From positions 124,001 through 188,000 of the forward strand of contig NZ_NOIG01000013.1 of NCBI RefSeq assembly GCF_002245625.1: DNA of 64,000 bases, given 5' to 3'. Of the stretch, positions 1-8,814 are shown one piece after another. A program made the position numbers and the translations under genes. The first letter of the stretch is position 1; every line of letters begins with the position of its first letter. Under the pieces are notes generated by a model. It made no database searches. It was not told the DNA's origin and saw only the letters and a program-made list of their open reading frames with translations. The stretch comes from Acidovorax kalamii. Lineage in GTDB: Bacteria; Pseudomonadota; Gammaproteobacteria; Burkholderiales; Burkholderiaceae_C.

Positions 1-238
1 GGGCGTCGAAGTAGAAATCGATGTGGCCGCGCGGCAGGTCCGCGTTCATGGGCAAGCCGAAGACGGCACTGTGGAGCTTGTCCGCTCTGCACTTGAGCGT
101 GCCGGATACAAAGCAGACGCCGTGGTGGGGACTTCATCGCGCCGAACAACCGGTGGTGGCTGCTGTGCGTCTCGGTCCACAACCTCTGTTGATGTGAATC
201 AAGGCGCTGCGAACCGTACGTCGTCATGCTGCAGTTGA
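1..238 (+). CDS. HMA-domain metal-binding protein, 5'-truncated by window edge
   Basis: The reading frame is open from base 2, so the gene starts before the window. The visible part ends an HMA (heavy-metal-associated) fold: a beta strand GVEVEIDVAARQVRVHG, then a helix VELVRSALERAGYKADAV. The CxxC metal site of this fold lies near the N-terminus and would be upstream of the window. After the fold there is a tail of about 35 residues with two CC pairs, which is unusual and may add soft-metal ligands. It precedes a Met-rich lipoprotein by 18 bp on the same strand, and the whole neighbourhood is copper/silver resistance, so a CopZ/MerP-like metal carrier role is the best inference. Confidence 0.7.
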   Translation, partial: GVEVEIDVAARQVRVHGQAEDGTVELVRSALERAGYKADAVVGTSSRRTTGGGCCASRSTTSVDVNQGAANRTSSCCS

Positions 239-256
239 ACCAACAAGGAGACCATC

Positions 257-760
257 ATGCGTCTGACTATCGTCGCTGGGCTGTTGACAACCCTTTTCGT
301 GGCGGGCTGTGCCATCGCGCAATCTCCAAAACCTGCTGACGAACACGCAGGCCACCACCCAGGTGATGCGCAGAGCGGTGGCGTAGCCACCCAGTCTGCC
401 CCGGCAGCTACTACCCCGCCAGCACCCGAGGCCTTTGATCGTCAGATGAAGGCGATGCAGGAAATGCACAAAAAAATGCAGGCGGCCAAAACTCCCTCCG
501 ACCGCTCTGCGCTGATGGATGAACACATGAAGCTCATGCAGTCCGGCATGGCCATGATGGGTGCAGGTAATTCTGGTGGCATGGGTATGGGGATGATGCA
601 GCAAGGAGCGCAGGCCAAACCTGCCGCACCTGCAGCCTCTGGAAACTCGGGCATGGGAGGCATGATGGGCATGCACGCTCAAATGGAGCGCCGCATGGCC
701 ATGATGGAACAGATGATGCAAATGATGGTGGACCGCCAAGCGGCCATGCCATCCAAGTAG
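257..760 (+). CDS. Met/His-rich periplasmic lipoprotein, probable copper/silver binding
   Basis: This 167-residue protein starts at an ATG with a good ribosome site (AAGGAG, 7 nt upstream). Its N-terminus is a lipoprotein signal with lipobox VAGC, so lipidation is expected near residue 18. The mature part has an early His patch (HAGHH) and then many Met residues, including MMGAG, MGMGMM, GGMMGMH and MMEQMMQMM. Met and His clusters are common in periplasmic Cu(I)/Ag(I)-binding proteins, so a periplasmic metal sponge is inferred. I recognise no named domain. It is convergent with cusA and lies next to the HMA gene. Confidence 0.75.
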   Translation: MRLTIVAGLLTTLFVAGCAIAQSPKPADEHAGHHPGDAQSGGVATQSAPAATTPPAPEAFDRQMKAMQEMHKKMQAAKTPSDRSALMDEHMKLMQSGMAMMGAGNSGGMGMGMMQQGAQAKPAAPAASGNSGMGGMMGMHAQMERRMAMMEQMMQMMVDRQAAMPSK

Positions 761-870
761 CCTCCCCTGCGAGCATCCTGAGGGGCGGGCCAGTTCGATT
801 GAGGCAGCATTGCCTGGCGTGGCCACGCAGCCTCTCGATCAGCAAACTCGATGCCCCTAAAGGGGGCACC
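761..870. terminator. Convergent terminator region between the lipoprotein gene and cusA
   Basis: Two GC-rich hairpins lie between the convergent stop codons: CCCCT at 764-768 pairs with AGGGG at 781-785, and GCCCCT/AGGGGGC at about 852-866 forms a tight stem. Neither has a long T run, so termination is inferred from position and symmetry. Confidence 0.4.
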
Positions 871-879
871 CTGCCAGCC

Positions 880-3800
880 TCACGAGGCCTCAGTGTCCAG
901 CTGATCGCGTTTTCTCGGCTTTCGCATCAGCACATAGGCCGCAGGAATCACAAACAAGGACAGCAGCGGCGCTGTCACCATACCGCCCAGCATAGGGGCC
1001 GCGATGCGGCTCATGACCTCCGAGCCTGTCCCGCTGCTCCACACGATGGGCACCAGGCCCGCAAGGATGACAGCCACGGTCATGGCCTTGGGGCGCACGC
1101 GCAGCACAGCACCTTCCCGGATCGCATCCAGCAGCTCTTCCAGCGTGGGCTGCCTGCCGTCTGGACATCTCTCTGCGAGTGCGTGCTTGAGGTAGATGAG
1201 CATGACCACCCCGAACTCTGCCGCGACCCCCGCCAGGGCGATGAAGCCCACACCGGTGGCGATGGACAGGTTGTAGTTCATCAGGTACAGGAACCAGATG
1301 CCCCCGGTCAACGCGAATGGCAGCGTCGCCATGATCAGTCCCGCCTCACCCATGCGCGAGAAGGTCAAGTACAACAGCACGAAGATGATCAGCAAGGTGG
1401 CAGGCACCACTACTTTCAAGCGGGCATTGGCCCGCTCCAGGTACTCGAACTGACCTGAGTACGTGATGCTGACCCCGGGCTCCAGCTTGATCTGGCGGCT
1501 CACCGCATCGCGCAGGTCATTGGCCACCGATGCCAGATCGCGCCCTCGCACATCGACATACACCCAGCCCGATGGGCGGGCGTTCTCGCTCTTGAGCATG
1601 GCCGGCCCATCGGTGATGGAGACGCTGGCCACCGTACCCAGCGTGATATGCTGCCCCATGGGCGTGGAGATGGGCAACTGGGCCAGGCGTTCCGGGGAGT
1701 CCCTCCATTCACGCGGATAGCGCAGGTTGATCGGGAAGCGGGCCAGGCCCTCGACAGTTTCAGACACGTTTTCACCACCGATCGCCCCGGAGACCACGGC
1801 CTGGATTTCGCTCACATTCAGCCCGTAGCGCCCTGCGGCCGTGCGATCGATGCGGACATCGACATAGCGGCCCCCGGTCAGGCGCTCGGCCAGTGACGAA
1901 GTCACTCCCGGAATGCCCTTGGCGACCTGTTCGACCTGTGCAGCGATCCCGTCGATCACCTTCAGGTCGTTGCCGGTCACCTTGACCCCGATGGGACTCT
2001 TGATGCCCGTCGCGAGCATGTCGATACGGTTGCGAATGGGCGGAATCCAGATATTGGACAGGCCGGGGATCTTGACGGCCTTGTCCAACTCTTCGATCAG
2101 GCCCTCGGGGGTCATACCTGGACGCCATTGGTCTCTGGGTTTGAGCTTCACTGTGGTCTCGAACATTTCCAGCGGGGCCGGATCGGTGGCGGTCTCTGCG
2201 CGGCCCGCCTTGCCGAAGACGCGCTCGACCTCGGGCACCGTCTTGATCATCCGGTTGCTCAGTTGCAGCAGTTCGGTGGCCCGCTGCGCCGACAGACCCG
2301 GAAGCGCCGACGGCATGTACAGCAGATCACCTTCGTCCAGCCTGGGCAGGAACTCGCCCCCCAACCGCGACAGAGGCCAGATCGTGGTCGTCAGCGCCAG
2401 CACGGCGATGACCAGGGTGGATTTTGGGCGGTGCAGAACCCACTCCAGGCAAGGCCGGTACACGGCGATCAGCGCGCGCGTGATCGGGTTCTTCTGCTCA
2501 TCGGGGATACGTCCCCGGATCCAGTAGCCCATCAGGACCGGGATCAGCGTGACCGAGAGTGCCGCAGCTGCGGCCATCGCATAGGTTTTGGTGAACGCCA
2601 GCGGTCCGAACAGGCGGCCTTCCTGTGCTTCCAGCGTAAAAACGGGAACGAAGGACAAGGTGATGATGAGCAGCGAAAAGAACAGCGCGGGGCCCACCTC
2701 CTCAGCGGCTTCGGTGATCACCTTCCAGCGTTCCTCCCCGGCAAGCTGGCGGTCGGGATGCTTGTGCTGCCAGGCCTCCAGCTTTTTGTGGGCGTTTTCG
2801 ATCATCACGACTGCCGCATCGACCATGGCGCCCACGGCAATGGCAATCCCGCCCAGGGACATGATGTTGGCATTGATGCCCTGGTAGCGCATCACCAGAA
2901 ACGCCGCCATGATCCCCAGCGGCAGAGAAATGATCGCGACCAGCGCAGAACGCAGGTGCCAGAGGAACACCACGCAGACCAGGGCCACCACAATGAACTC
3001 CTCCACGAGTTTGGTGGTGAGGTTGCGGATTGCCCGCTCGATGAGTGCGCTGCGGTCGTAGGTGGTGACGATCTCCACGCCCGGGGGCAGGCTGCCTTGT
3101 AGTTCGCTGAGTTTGGTCTTGACGGCCTGAATGGTTTCCTGGGCATTCTTGCCCGAGCGCAGAACCACCACGCCACCGGCCACCTCGCCCTCGCCGTCGA
3201 GTTCAGCGATGCCGCGCCGCATCTCCGGCCCGATCTGGAGCGTGGCGACATCGCCCAGGCGCACGGGAATCCCGGCGCGCGACACCAACGGGATGGCCCG
3301 GAAGTCGTCCAGCGTCTTGAGGTAGCCGCTGGCGCGCACCATGTACTCGGCCCCGGACAACTCCAGCACCGATCCTCCCGTTTCCTGGTTGGCGCCCAGG
3401 ATGGCCTCGCGCACCTGCCCCTGGGTCAGCCCTTGGGCTGCGAGCTTGATCGGATCAAGCACCACCTGGTACTGCTTGACCATGCCGCCCACCGACGCCA
3501 CTTCCGCGACATTGGGCAGGCTCTTGAGTTCGAATTTCAGGAACCAGTCCTGCAGGGCCCGCAGCTGGGCGAGATCGTTCTTGCCGGTGCGGTCCACCAG
3601 CGCATATTGGTAGATCCAGCCGACCCCGGTGGCGTCGGGGCCGAGCGACGATTTGGCCGTTGCGGGTAGTCGTCCCTGCACCTGATTCATGTACTCCAGC
3701 ACGCGGGAACGCGCCCAGTACAGGTCCGTGCCGTCCTCGAACAGGATGTAGACGAAGGAGTCGCCAAAGAACGAGAAGCCGCGCACCGTCTTGGCGCCCG

Positions 3801-4029
3801 GAACGGACAGCATGGTGGTGGCCAGCGGGTAGGTCACCTGGTTTTCCACGATCTGCGGCGCCTGGCCGGGATAGGAGGTGCGGATGATGACCTGGACATC
3901 CGACAAATCGGGAAGTGCATCCACGGGGGTGCTGCGCACGCCCCACACGCCCCAGGCGCTCAGCATCACGGTTGCCAGCAGCACCAGGAACCGGTTCGCC
4001 ACCGACCAGCGGATCAGACGCGCGATCAT
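880..4029 (-). CDS. cusA: CusA/SilA-type heavy-metal efflux RND permease
   Basis: A 1049-residue inner-membrane RND transporter, the usual CusA length. The charge-relay helix [16 protein letters not shown] matches the HME class exporting monovalent Cu/Ag. The three Met positions used for Cu(I)/Ag(I) relay in CusA are present in context: LYMPSALPG (about residue 568), LEMFETT (about 619) and NRIDMLATG (about 667). It works as a proton-driven trimer with CusB and CusC, moving metal from periplasm or cytoplasm to the outside. The start is ATG 4029, which overlaps the cusB stop as ATGA. An upstream in-frame start at 4167 would lie inside cusB and was not used. Confidence 0.95.
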   Translation of the reverse strand: MIARLIRWSVANRFLVLLATVMLSAWGVWGVRSTPVDALPDLSDVQVIIRTSYPGQAPQIVENQVTYPLATTMLSVPGAKTVRGFSFFGDSFVYILFEDGTDLYWARSRVLEYMNQVQGRLPATAKSSLGPDATGVGWIYQYALVDRTGKNDLAQLRALQDWFLKFELKSLPNVAEVASVGGMVKQYQVVLDPIKLAAQGLTQGQVREAILGANQETGGSVLELSGAEYMVRASGYLKTLDDFRAIPLVSRAGIPVRLGDVATLQIGPEMRRGIAELDGEGEVAGGVVVLRSGKNAQETIQAVKTKLSELQGSLPPGVEIVTTYDRSALIERAIRNLTTKLVEEFIVVALVCVVFLWHLRSALVAIISLPLGIMAAFLVMRYQGINANIMSLGGIAIAVGAMVDAAVVMIENAHKKLEAWQHKHPDRQLAGEERWKVITEAAEEVGPALFFSLLIITLSFVPVFTLEAQEGRLFGPLAFTKTYAMAAAAALSVTLIPVLMGYWIRGRIPDEQKNPITRALIAVYRPCLEWVLHRPKSTLVIAVLALTTTIWPLSRLGGEFLPRLDEGDLLYMPSALPGLSAQRATELLQLSNRMIKTVPEVERVFGKAGRAETATDPAPLEMFETTVKLKPRDQWRPGMTPEGLIEELDKAVKIPGLSNIWIPPIRNRIDMLATGIKSPIGVKVTGNDLKVIDGIAAQVEQVAKGIPGVTSSLAERLTGGRYVDVRIDRTAAGRYGLNVSEIQAVVSGAIGGENVSETVEGLARFPINLRYPREWRDSPERLAQLPISTPMGQHITLGTVASVSITDGPAMLKSENARPSGWVYVDVRGRDLASVANDLRDAVSRQIKLEPGVSITYSGQFEYLERANARLKVVVPATLLIIFVLLYLTFSRMGEAGLIMATLPFALTGGIWFLYLMNYNLSIATGVGFIALAGVAAEFGVVMLIYLKHALAERCPDGRQPTLEELLDAIREGAVLRVRPKAMTVAVILAGLVPIVWSSGTGSEVMSRIAAPMLGGMVTAPLLSLFVIPAAYVLMRKPRKRDQLDTEAS

Positions 4030-5543
4030 GGCTTGATCCTTTCCACGGCAGTGATCACGAAGTCCTTGCCTTGCTGCTGGAAGGTGAACTTCACCTGCTG
4101 CTCGGGTTTCAGTGCTTTGGCCAGTTCTGGGTTTGCCAGCTTGAATGGCATGGTCATGCCGGGCCACTTCAGTTCAGGCACCGCCTCGTGGGTAAGGGTC
4201 AGCTCGGTTGGCGTGACCTCATCGACCACCCCTCGCACCGTAAAGCTCTTGGACGCCGGAGCCGCAGAGGCCGAGGAACCCTGTTCAGCGATGGGTTGCG
4301 CGCCGCTGCCTTGAGGCTGTGCAGGCAAGATGCCCCGCAGGCTGGCTTCCGAGTCGATCAGGAACTGTGCCGAGGCGACCACCTGTTGTCCTGCGGTAAG
4401 TCCGCTTTGAATGACGAGGCGGTCATCGATTTCCGCGCCGAGTTGCACCTGGACGGGGTGGTACTTGCCAGGACCGTCCACCACGTAGACCAGCGCCCGC
4501 TTGCCGGTGCGGATCACCGCTTCGCTGGGCACCAGCAGCGCTGGTTGTGTGCGTCCAGCCAGAACGATCTGCCCGGACATGCCCGCCTTCAGCCGCTGGG
4601 CGGGGTTGGGAAGCTCCAGCCGCACGCGCACCGTGCGGGTGTCCCGGTTGGCCTCTGGCAGGATGCTCACGACACGGGCTTTGAGGGTTTCGCCCGGAAA
4701 CGCGGCCAGGCGGACCTGGGCGTCCTGCCCCAGCTGCAACGGACCGCTTTGCGCTTCAGGAACGGCTGCTTCGATCCAGACGCTGGCCAGACCGTTCACG
4801 CGCACCAGGCTGGCCCCCGCAGAGACCGCCATGCCCTGGCGCACCATCAATTCGGCCACCATCCCCGCCTGTGGAAAGGTCACCATGTAGCGGCCCTGAG
4901 GTTCGCCCGTGCGCTCCACCTGGGCCACGAGCGAGGCAGGCATGCCCAGCAGCGACAGCCGCTGGCGCGCTGCTGCCGTCAGCGACTCGTCCTTGAGCGC
5001 CCGGACCGCGAGAAACTCGCGCTGCGCAGCCACCCATTCAGGCAGCAACAGATCGGCCAATGGCGCGCCTGCGGCCACCACGTCGCCCGGGGCCCTGGCG
5101 TAGACCCGCTCCACGAACCCGGCTGAGCGCGCCTGGACGATGCTCACATCCCGGTCATTGAGCTGGACCGTGCCCAGCACGTCCACGTTGGCCCCAATGT
5201 CGCGTTGCTCCACCGTGGCGGTGCGCAGGCCGAGGGCTTGCACCGCCTGGGCAGAGACATTCAAACCGGTGCCTTGTTGTGTGTCCTCATCGGCGTACTT
5301 GGGGACCAGGGTCATGTCCATGTAGGGCGACTTGCCTGGCTTGTCGAACTTCTGCGTTGGCACCATGGGGTCGTACCAGTACAGCACTTTGCGGTCGGTC
5401 TTGGTAGTTTCTGCCGAGGCAGGAGCGGCGCCAGATGCGTAGCTGCTCGCCATGCGCCACTGGGAGATACCCCAGCCAAGGGCGACGCCAGCAGCCACCA
5501 GTGCCATAGCCACAGCGGTCTTCTTGAAAACGGTATTGGTCAT
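4026..5543 (-). CDS. cusB: CusB-type RND periplasmic adaptor with C-terminal CusF-like domain
   Basis: The 505-residue membrane-fusion protein has an N-terminal membrane anchor or signal (to about residue 25), a metal-binding motif [16 protein letters not shown] with downstream SPYMDM (about residues 54-80), and the usual lipoyl/beta-barrel adaptor core. From about residue 433 it carries a small OB-fold-like domain resembling the copper chaperone CusF, with the W..M.M metal site visible in [12 protein letters not shown]. In E. coli CusF is a separate protein that delivers Cu(I)/Ag(I) to CusB, so here chaperone and adaptor appear fused. The stop overlaps the cusA start by 4 bp, which implies translational coupling. 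Confidence 0.93.
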   Translation of the reverse strand: MTNTVFKKTAVAMALVAAGVALGWGISQWRMASSYASGAAPASAETTKTDRKVLYWYDPMVPTQKFDKPGKSPYMDMTLVPKYADEDTQQGTGLNVSAQAVQALGLRTATVEQRDIGANVDVLGTVQLNDRDVSIVQARSAGFVERVYARAPGDVVAAGAPLADLLLPEWVAAQREFLAVRALKDESLTAAARQRLSLLGMPASLVAQVERTGEPQGRYMVTFPQAGMVAELMVRQGMAVSAGASLVRVNGLASVWIEAAVPEAQSGPLQLGQDAQVRLAAFPGETLKARVVSILPEANRDTRTVRVRLELPNPAQRLKAGMSGQIVLAGRTQPALLVPSEAVIRTGKRALVYVVDGPGKYHPVQVQLGAEIDDRLVIQSGLTAGQQVVASAQFLIDSEASLRGILPAQPQGSGAQPIAEQGSSASAAPASKSFTVRGVVDEVTPTELTLTHEAVPELKWPGMTMPFKLANPELAKALKPEQQVKFTFQQQGKDFVITAVERIKP

Positions 5544-5555
5544 GTGGTTCTCCCT

Positions 5556-6881
5556 TCAGTCGGCGATCAGGCTGTTCAGGCGAGCAATCACGATGTCCCG
5601 CTGTGCCTGCAAATCAATGAGCCGCCAGTGCGTCTCCCGCACTTGGGCCCTTGCCGCCAGCACGGCGCTCAAGTCGCCTTTGGCAGACTGGTAATTGGCC
5701 AGCGCGAGTTCAGCGCGCCCCTGCGCCAAGCCCATGCCAGCCGATTGCAGCCGCTCGATCTGGCTGTTCAGAGCCGCCAGCTCAGAGGCGCTGTCCTCCA
5801 GCTCCTGCAAGTGCCTGCGGGTCACGTCTTCCTGCTCGGCTTCCAGGCGCTGCAGCTCCAGCTGCTTGGCCTTGATCTGGGGTGCCTGGCGTCGCTCCTG
5901 TTGCCAGGGAAGGTCAAAGGTCACCTGGAACGACACCATGTCGCCCCAGCGGCGGTCGCGGCGGCTGTAGGCGACCTCCCAGGACCAATCACCCTTTGTT
6001 TCTGCCTGGGCTTCGCGTGTTTCCGCCAGGGCCATGGCCTGCATGGCGGGGTACTGAGTCAGTTCGGCATGGCGGTGTACCTCTGACCGCAGTTGGTCCA
6101 GGGGGAGGCTCAGCGGCCCAGGAGTTCCCTGCAGTGCCTCGTCGGCGCGGGCGCCAACCCAGCGCCGCAACATCGCCCTGGCCTTGGACCGATCCCGCTG
6201 CAGATCGTCCCTGCGGTCCGACAGCGCAAGCGCTTCCTGCCTGGCCATCAGGAGGTCTCCCGCCTGGGCCGCCCCCCCCGCGATGCGGGTAGGCAGGCTG
6301 TCCTGCAGGCGCTGGTTCTCACTCAGTAGACCGGCGAGCACCTGGTCGCGCTGTTCAATGGCCTGGGCCAAGATCCAGGCTTGGCTCAGCTCCTGGCGGA
6401 TCTGCAGGCGCTGGACGCCCAGGGCGGCGCGCTCGCGTTCCACCTTGGCCTCGGCACCGGCGATCTGGGCGTCGCGCTTGGCGCGGTTGGGCACCTCCTG
6501 CATCAGCGCCAGGCGCTGCATGGTCATGGACTCGCGTGTGAGGCTGAAGCGGTCCATGCCGCTGATAGGGAAGTTCTCGACACCGACCGACAGCTTGGGG
6601 TCCGGCAGCGTTCCCGCCGACTTCTGGGAACTGCTGGCCGCATCAATCTGCAGCCGCTGGGCCGTGATGCGAGGGCTGTGCTGCTCCGCCAGATCCAAGG
6701 CCTCTGCAAAGCCCAGGGCGTGGGCCTGGTTGCCAGCCAAGCCGATGCCGGCCAGCAGGAACCCGAGAGCGCCCAGGCGCAGATGGTGGAGGTTGCGCAC
6801 CTGGATGCGCTGCGAGATGGGACGAATGCGCTGGTGCGCAGACAGGCGCTCGCAGGGAGCGCCGAAGGAGATGTTGGGCAT
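5556..6881 (-). CDS. cusC: CusC/CzcC-type TolC-family outer membrane channel
   Basis: This 441-residue protein has the two-fold repeated long-helix pattern of TolC-family outer-membrane factors (ALDLAEQHSPRITAQRL near the N-terminus, long coiled helices thereafter). It would form the exit duct of the CusCBA pump. The ATG at 6881 has a GAGGA site 8 nt upstream. The hydrophobic signal segment (LGALGFLLAGIGLAG) starts only near residue 33, so a shorter start (GTG 6800) is possible but lacks a ribosome site. It lies 12 bp upstream of cusB in the same operon. Confidence 0.9.
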   Translation of the reverse strand: MPNISFGAPCERLSAHQRIRPISQRIQVRNLHHLRLGALGFLLAGIGLAGNQAHALGFAEALDLAEQHSPRITAQRLQIDAASSSQKSAGTLPDPKLSVGVENFPISGMDRFSLTRESMTMQRLALMQEVPNRAKRDAQIAGAEAKVERERAALGVQRLQIRQELSQAWILAQAIEQRDQVLAGLLSENQRLQDSLPTRIAGGAAQAGDLLMARQEALALSDRRDDLQRDRSKARAMLRRWVGARADEALQGTPGPLSLPLDQLRSEVHRHAELTQYPAMQAMALAETREAQAETKGDWSWEVAYSRRDRRWGDMVSFQVTFDLPWQQERRQAPQIKAKQLELQRLEAEQEDVTRRHLQELEDSASELAALNSQIERLQSAGMGLAQGRAELALANYQSAKGDLSAVLAARAQVRETHWRLIDLQAQRDIVIARLNSLIAD

Positions 6882-6956
6882 GATGGTCCTCGAAATGAAG
6901 GGGCACGAAGTCAGACTTGCGCAAACGCTGCAAGGCAGCGCGCAAGACGTGCACGA

Positions 6957-7412
6957 TCAATTTCGAAAGACCTGATGGGTTAGATAGATGGGGGGAGAGC
7001 CCGCTCGACTGTCCAGCTCTGCGTAGACAGCCCGAGGGTCAATATGGCGCTCGGAGTCCAGGATCACAGGCAGCACATAGGCAACCCAGATAGCGTGCGC
7101 CGCGATCGCCTGCAGATCGAGACCTTGGAGCGAGGGGGAGGACAAGCTGTCGCCATCACAATGGGCTCGGCACAGCTGAGGATCCTGCTCATCCATGGTG
7201 CCCCCCATCGCGTGGCAATCAGGCATGGAGGGCATGCCGACGGCATCTTCCATAGCCATGCCCGCTTTTTGCATCGATGCCGTATGGGCTGCGGAGTCCA
7301 GCTTGGGACAGGCATAGGCGGCCAACGCGAACTGCATCAAAAGCAATGCCGCGACCAGAACGCTGGTTATCCAGCGTCCTTGGCGCGAACAAGTGCTTCT
7401 GACAAAGGTCAT
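6957..7412 (-). CDS. Small secreted Cys/His/Met protein of a copper operon
   Basis: A 151-residue protein with an N-terminal signal peptide (hydrophobic SVLVAALLLMQFALAAYAC; cleavage probably after AYA). The mature region has a Met-rich stretch and a pair of Cys/His motifs, DCHAMGG and LCRAHCDG, that could bind copper. Small proteins of this type often sit in copper resistance operons of Burkholderiales; I cannot assign a family with certainty (DUF2946-like is one option). It lies between the Crp-like regulator and cusC with short gaps on both sides, so it is probably co-transcribed with the efflux genes. Confidence 0.65.
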   Translation of the reverse strand: MTFVRSTCSRQGRWITSVLVAALLLMQFALAAYACPKLDSAAHTASMQKAGMAMEDAVGMPSMPDCHAMGGTMDEQDPQLCRAHCDGDSLSSPSLQGLDLQAIAAHAIWVAYVLPVILDSERHIDPRAVYAELDSRAGSPPIYLTHQVFRN

Positions 7413-7445
7413 AGTGTGATCGTACCGAAGATCGTCAGCGAGTGG

Positions 7446-8114
7446 TTAACCCAGATCAATACTCCCAATCTGTTCGGCGCTGGGGGCCAGAACCCCCGGT
7501 TGACATATCTTCAACCCATCTTTTAGGCGCAAGATGGCCCCCTGTCGCTGCAGGCGAGCAAGAGCCCGGTAAAGCGCTTCGTGAGTAAGGCCGATGTCTT
7601 CGGAAAGATGCTTGAGCGTTCCTTGTTGAGTCCAAAAACCGGACGCGTCACAGTGAAGTCCTATGAACTGCAGAATCCGCTCCTCTGCTGATCGCGTCTG
7701 CTTTATCTCCAACCTGGTCCGAAGTCCTTGAACGCGCCGTGCCAACTCGGCCGTGAATGTCCACAACAGCTCAGGCGACTCGCGCAGTTGGACGACCAAT
7801 GCCTCCTTGCGAAAAACCAGTACCTCCGAGGATTCCAGTGCTACCGCGTCACAGTGGTATTTGGCTGAGAACAGTGAAGCTTCGGCAAAAAACTCGCCTT
7901 GCCGGACTGTGTGCATCGTGGCCTGACCTCCAGTGAGGGTGGTGCGAATTAGGCGCATACAGCCGGACCGCAGGCGAAAGACTCCCGCACTTGCAGCACC
8001 CTCGCGAAAAAGCATCTGCCCCGAAGCCAGACGACGCAGCGAGGGCGTGACACCAAACGCGCTGTCCGAAGGCGCAATGCAGTCCTCTATGACTTCACGT
8101 GACGACGTTTTCAT
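7446..8114 (-). CDS. Crp/Fnr-family transcriptional regulator
   Basis: The protein (222 residues from ATG 8114) has an N-terminal cyclic-nucleotide-binding-type beta barrel (LASGQMLFREGAASAGVFRL, RQGEFFAEASLF) and a C-terminal winged helix (LKHLSEDIGLTHEALYRALARLQRQG). The four N-terminal cysteines of FNR are absent, so it is not an FNR oxygen sensor; the ligand is unknown. A TTG at 8144 would add ten residues, but neither start has a clear ribosome site. It heads the set leading to cusCBA and diverges from a Spy-like gene, with a palindrome of Crp spacing in the shared promoter. Control of the Cus operon is inferred. Confidence 0.85.
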   Translation of the reverse strand: MKTSSREVIEDCIAPSDSAFGVTPSLRRLASGQMLFREGAASAGVFRLRSGCMRLIRTTLTGGQATMHTVRQGEFFAEASLFSAKYHCDAVALESSEVLVFRKEALVVQLRESPELLWTFTAELARRVQGLRTRLEIKQTRSAEERILQFIGLHCDASGFWTQQGTLKHLSEDIGLTHEALYRALARLQRQGAILRLKDGLKICQPGVLAPSAEQIGSIDLG

Positions 8115-8130
8115 ATGACTGCAATCATAT
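8113..8130. promoter_or_regulatory. Crp-type palindrome ATATGA-N6-TCATAT
   Basis: A perfect 18-bp palindrome with 6-bp arms and a 6-bp spacer overlaps the start of the Crp/Fnr-family gene and lies about 55 bp upstream of the Spy-like gene. Crp-family dimers bind TGTGA-N6-TCACA-like sites, so the N6 spacing fits autoregulation and control of the divergent gene. Confidence 0.5.
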
Positions 8131-8184
8131 TCATCTGGAAACAATCGAAGGAAGATTTAGGCTCCAACTCCCTTCAGATCCCAC

Positions 8185-8784
8185 ATGAAAACGCTACTCG
8201 CATATTTCCTTCTGGTTGGCACTGCCTCCGTTGTTGCAGCCCAGTCCCACAAGCATCCTGATCCAGGCCAACCTGCTCAGCTTGCTCAGCTTGCTCAGCA
8301 CACTGGATCCTCGCAATACGCTGGCTATCAAGAGCGCGAAATCAAAGCGCTTTCTCCGCAACAAATCGAAGACTTACAAGCTGGAAGAGGCATGTCACTA
8401 GCACTTGCAGCCGAACTCAACGGCTTCCCTGGCCCCTCCCACGTTGTGGAGCTGGGCGAAAAGTTGTGGCTGACACAAAGCCAACAACGCGAAACGATGG
8501 CGCTTACGGAACAGATGAAGGCCGACGCTCAACGACTCGGGAAGGCCGCAATTGAGACCGAAAGGGAACTGGACAGCCTCTTCAAGAGAGGCTGTCCCAG
8601 CGAAGCCAGCGTGACTCAAGCAGTAGAACGCATTGCGCTCGCTCATGCTTCGCTTCGCGCTTCGCATCTGAACTACCACCTGCGAACGGTCGCAATCCTA
8701 ACGCCACTGCAAATAGCGCGCTATCAAGAACTGCGCGGCTACACAGCGCCTGCCGGCACCGTCCCCAACCACGTGGCAAATTGA
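8185..8784 (+). CDS. Spy/CpxP-like periplasmic protein
   Basis: This 199-residue protein has a signal peptide (LLAYFLLVGTASVVAAQ) and LTxxQ-like repeats typical of the Spy/CpxP fold: LSPQQIEDL, LTQSQQRE and LTPLQIARY. The rest is predicted helical. Spy-family proteins are envelope-stress chaperones, and related proteins in metal operons (CnrX, ZraP) bind metals; the Met, His and single Cys residues here would allow either role. It is divergent from the Crp-like regulator and convergent with the ATPase gene on its right. The ribosome site is weak. Confidence 0.75.
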   Translation: MKTLLAYFLLVGTASVVAAQSHKHPDPGQPAQLAQLAQHTGSSQYAGYQEREIKALSPQQIEDLQAGRGMSLALAAELNGFPGPSHVVELGEKLWLTQSQQRETMALTEQMKADAQRLGKAAIETERELDSLFKRGCPSEASVTQAVERIALAHASLRASHLNYHLRTVAILTPLQIARYQELRGYTAPAGTVPNHVAN

Positions 8785-8814
8785 CGCAGCTGCCCAGCAG
8801 GCCTGCTGTTTCCT

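Noticed and set aside
3915..5126. Long open frame antisense to cusB
   Set aside because: It mirrors codon bias of cusB, lacks a ribosome site and has no recognisable domain.
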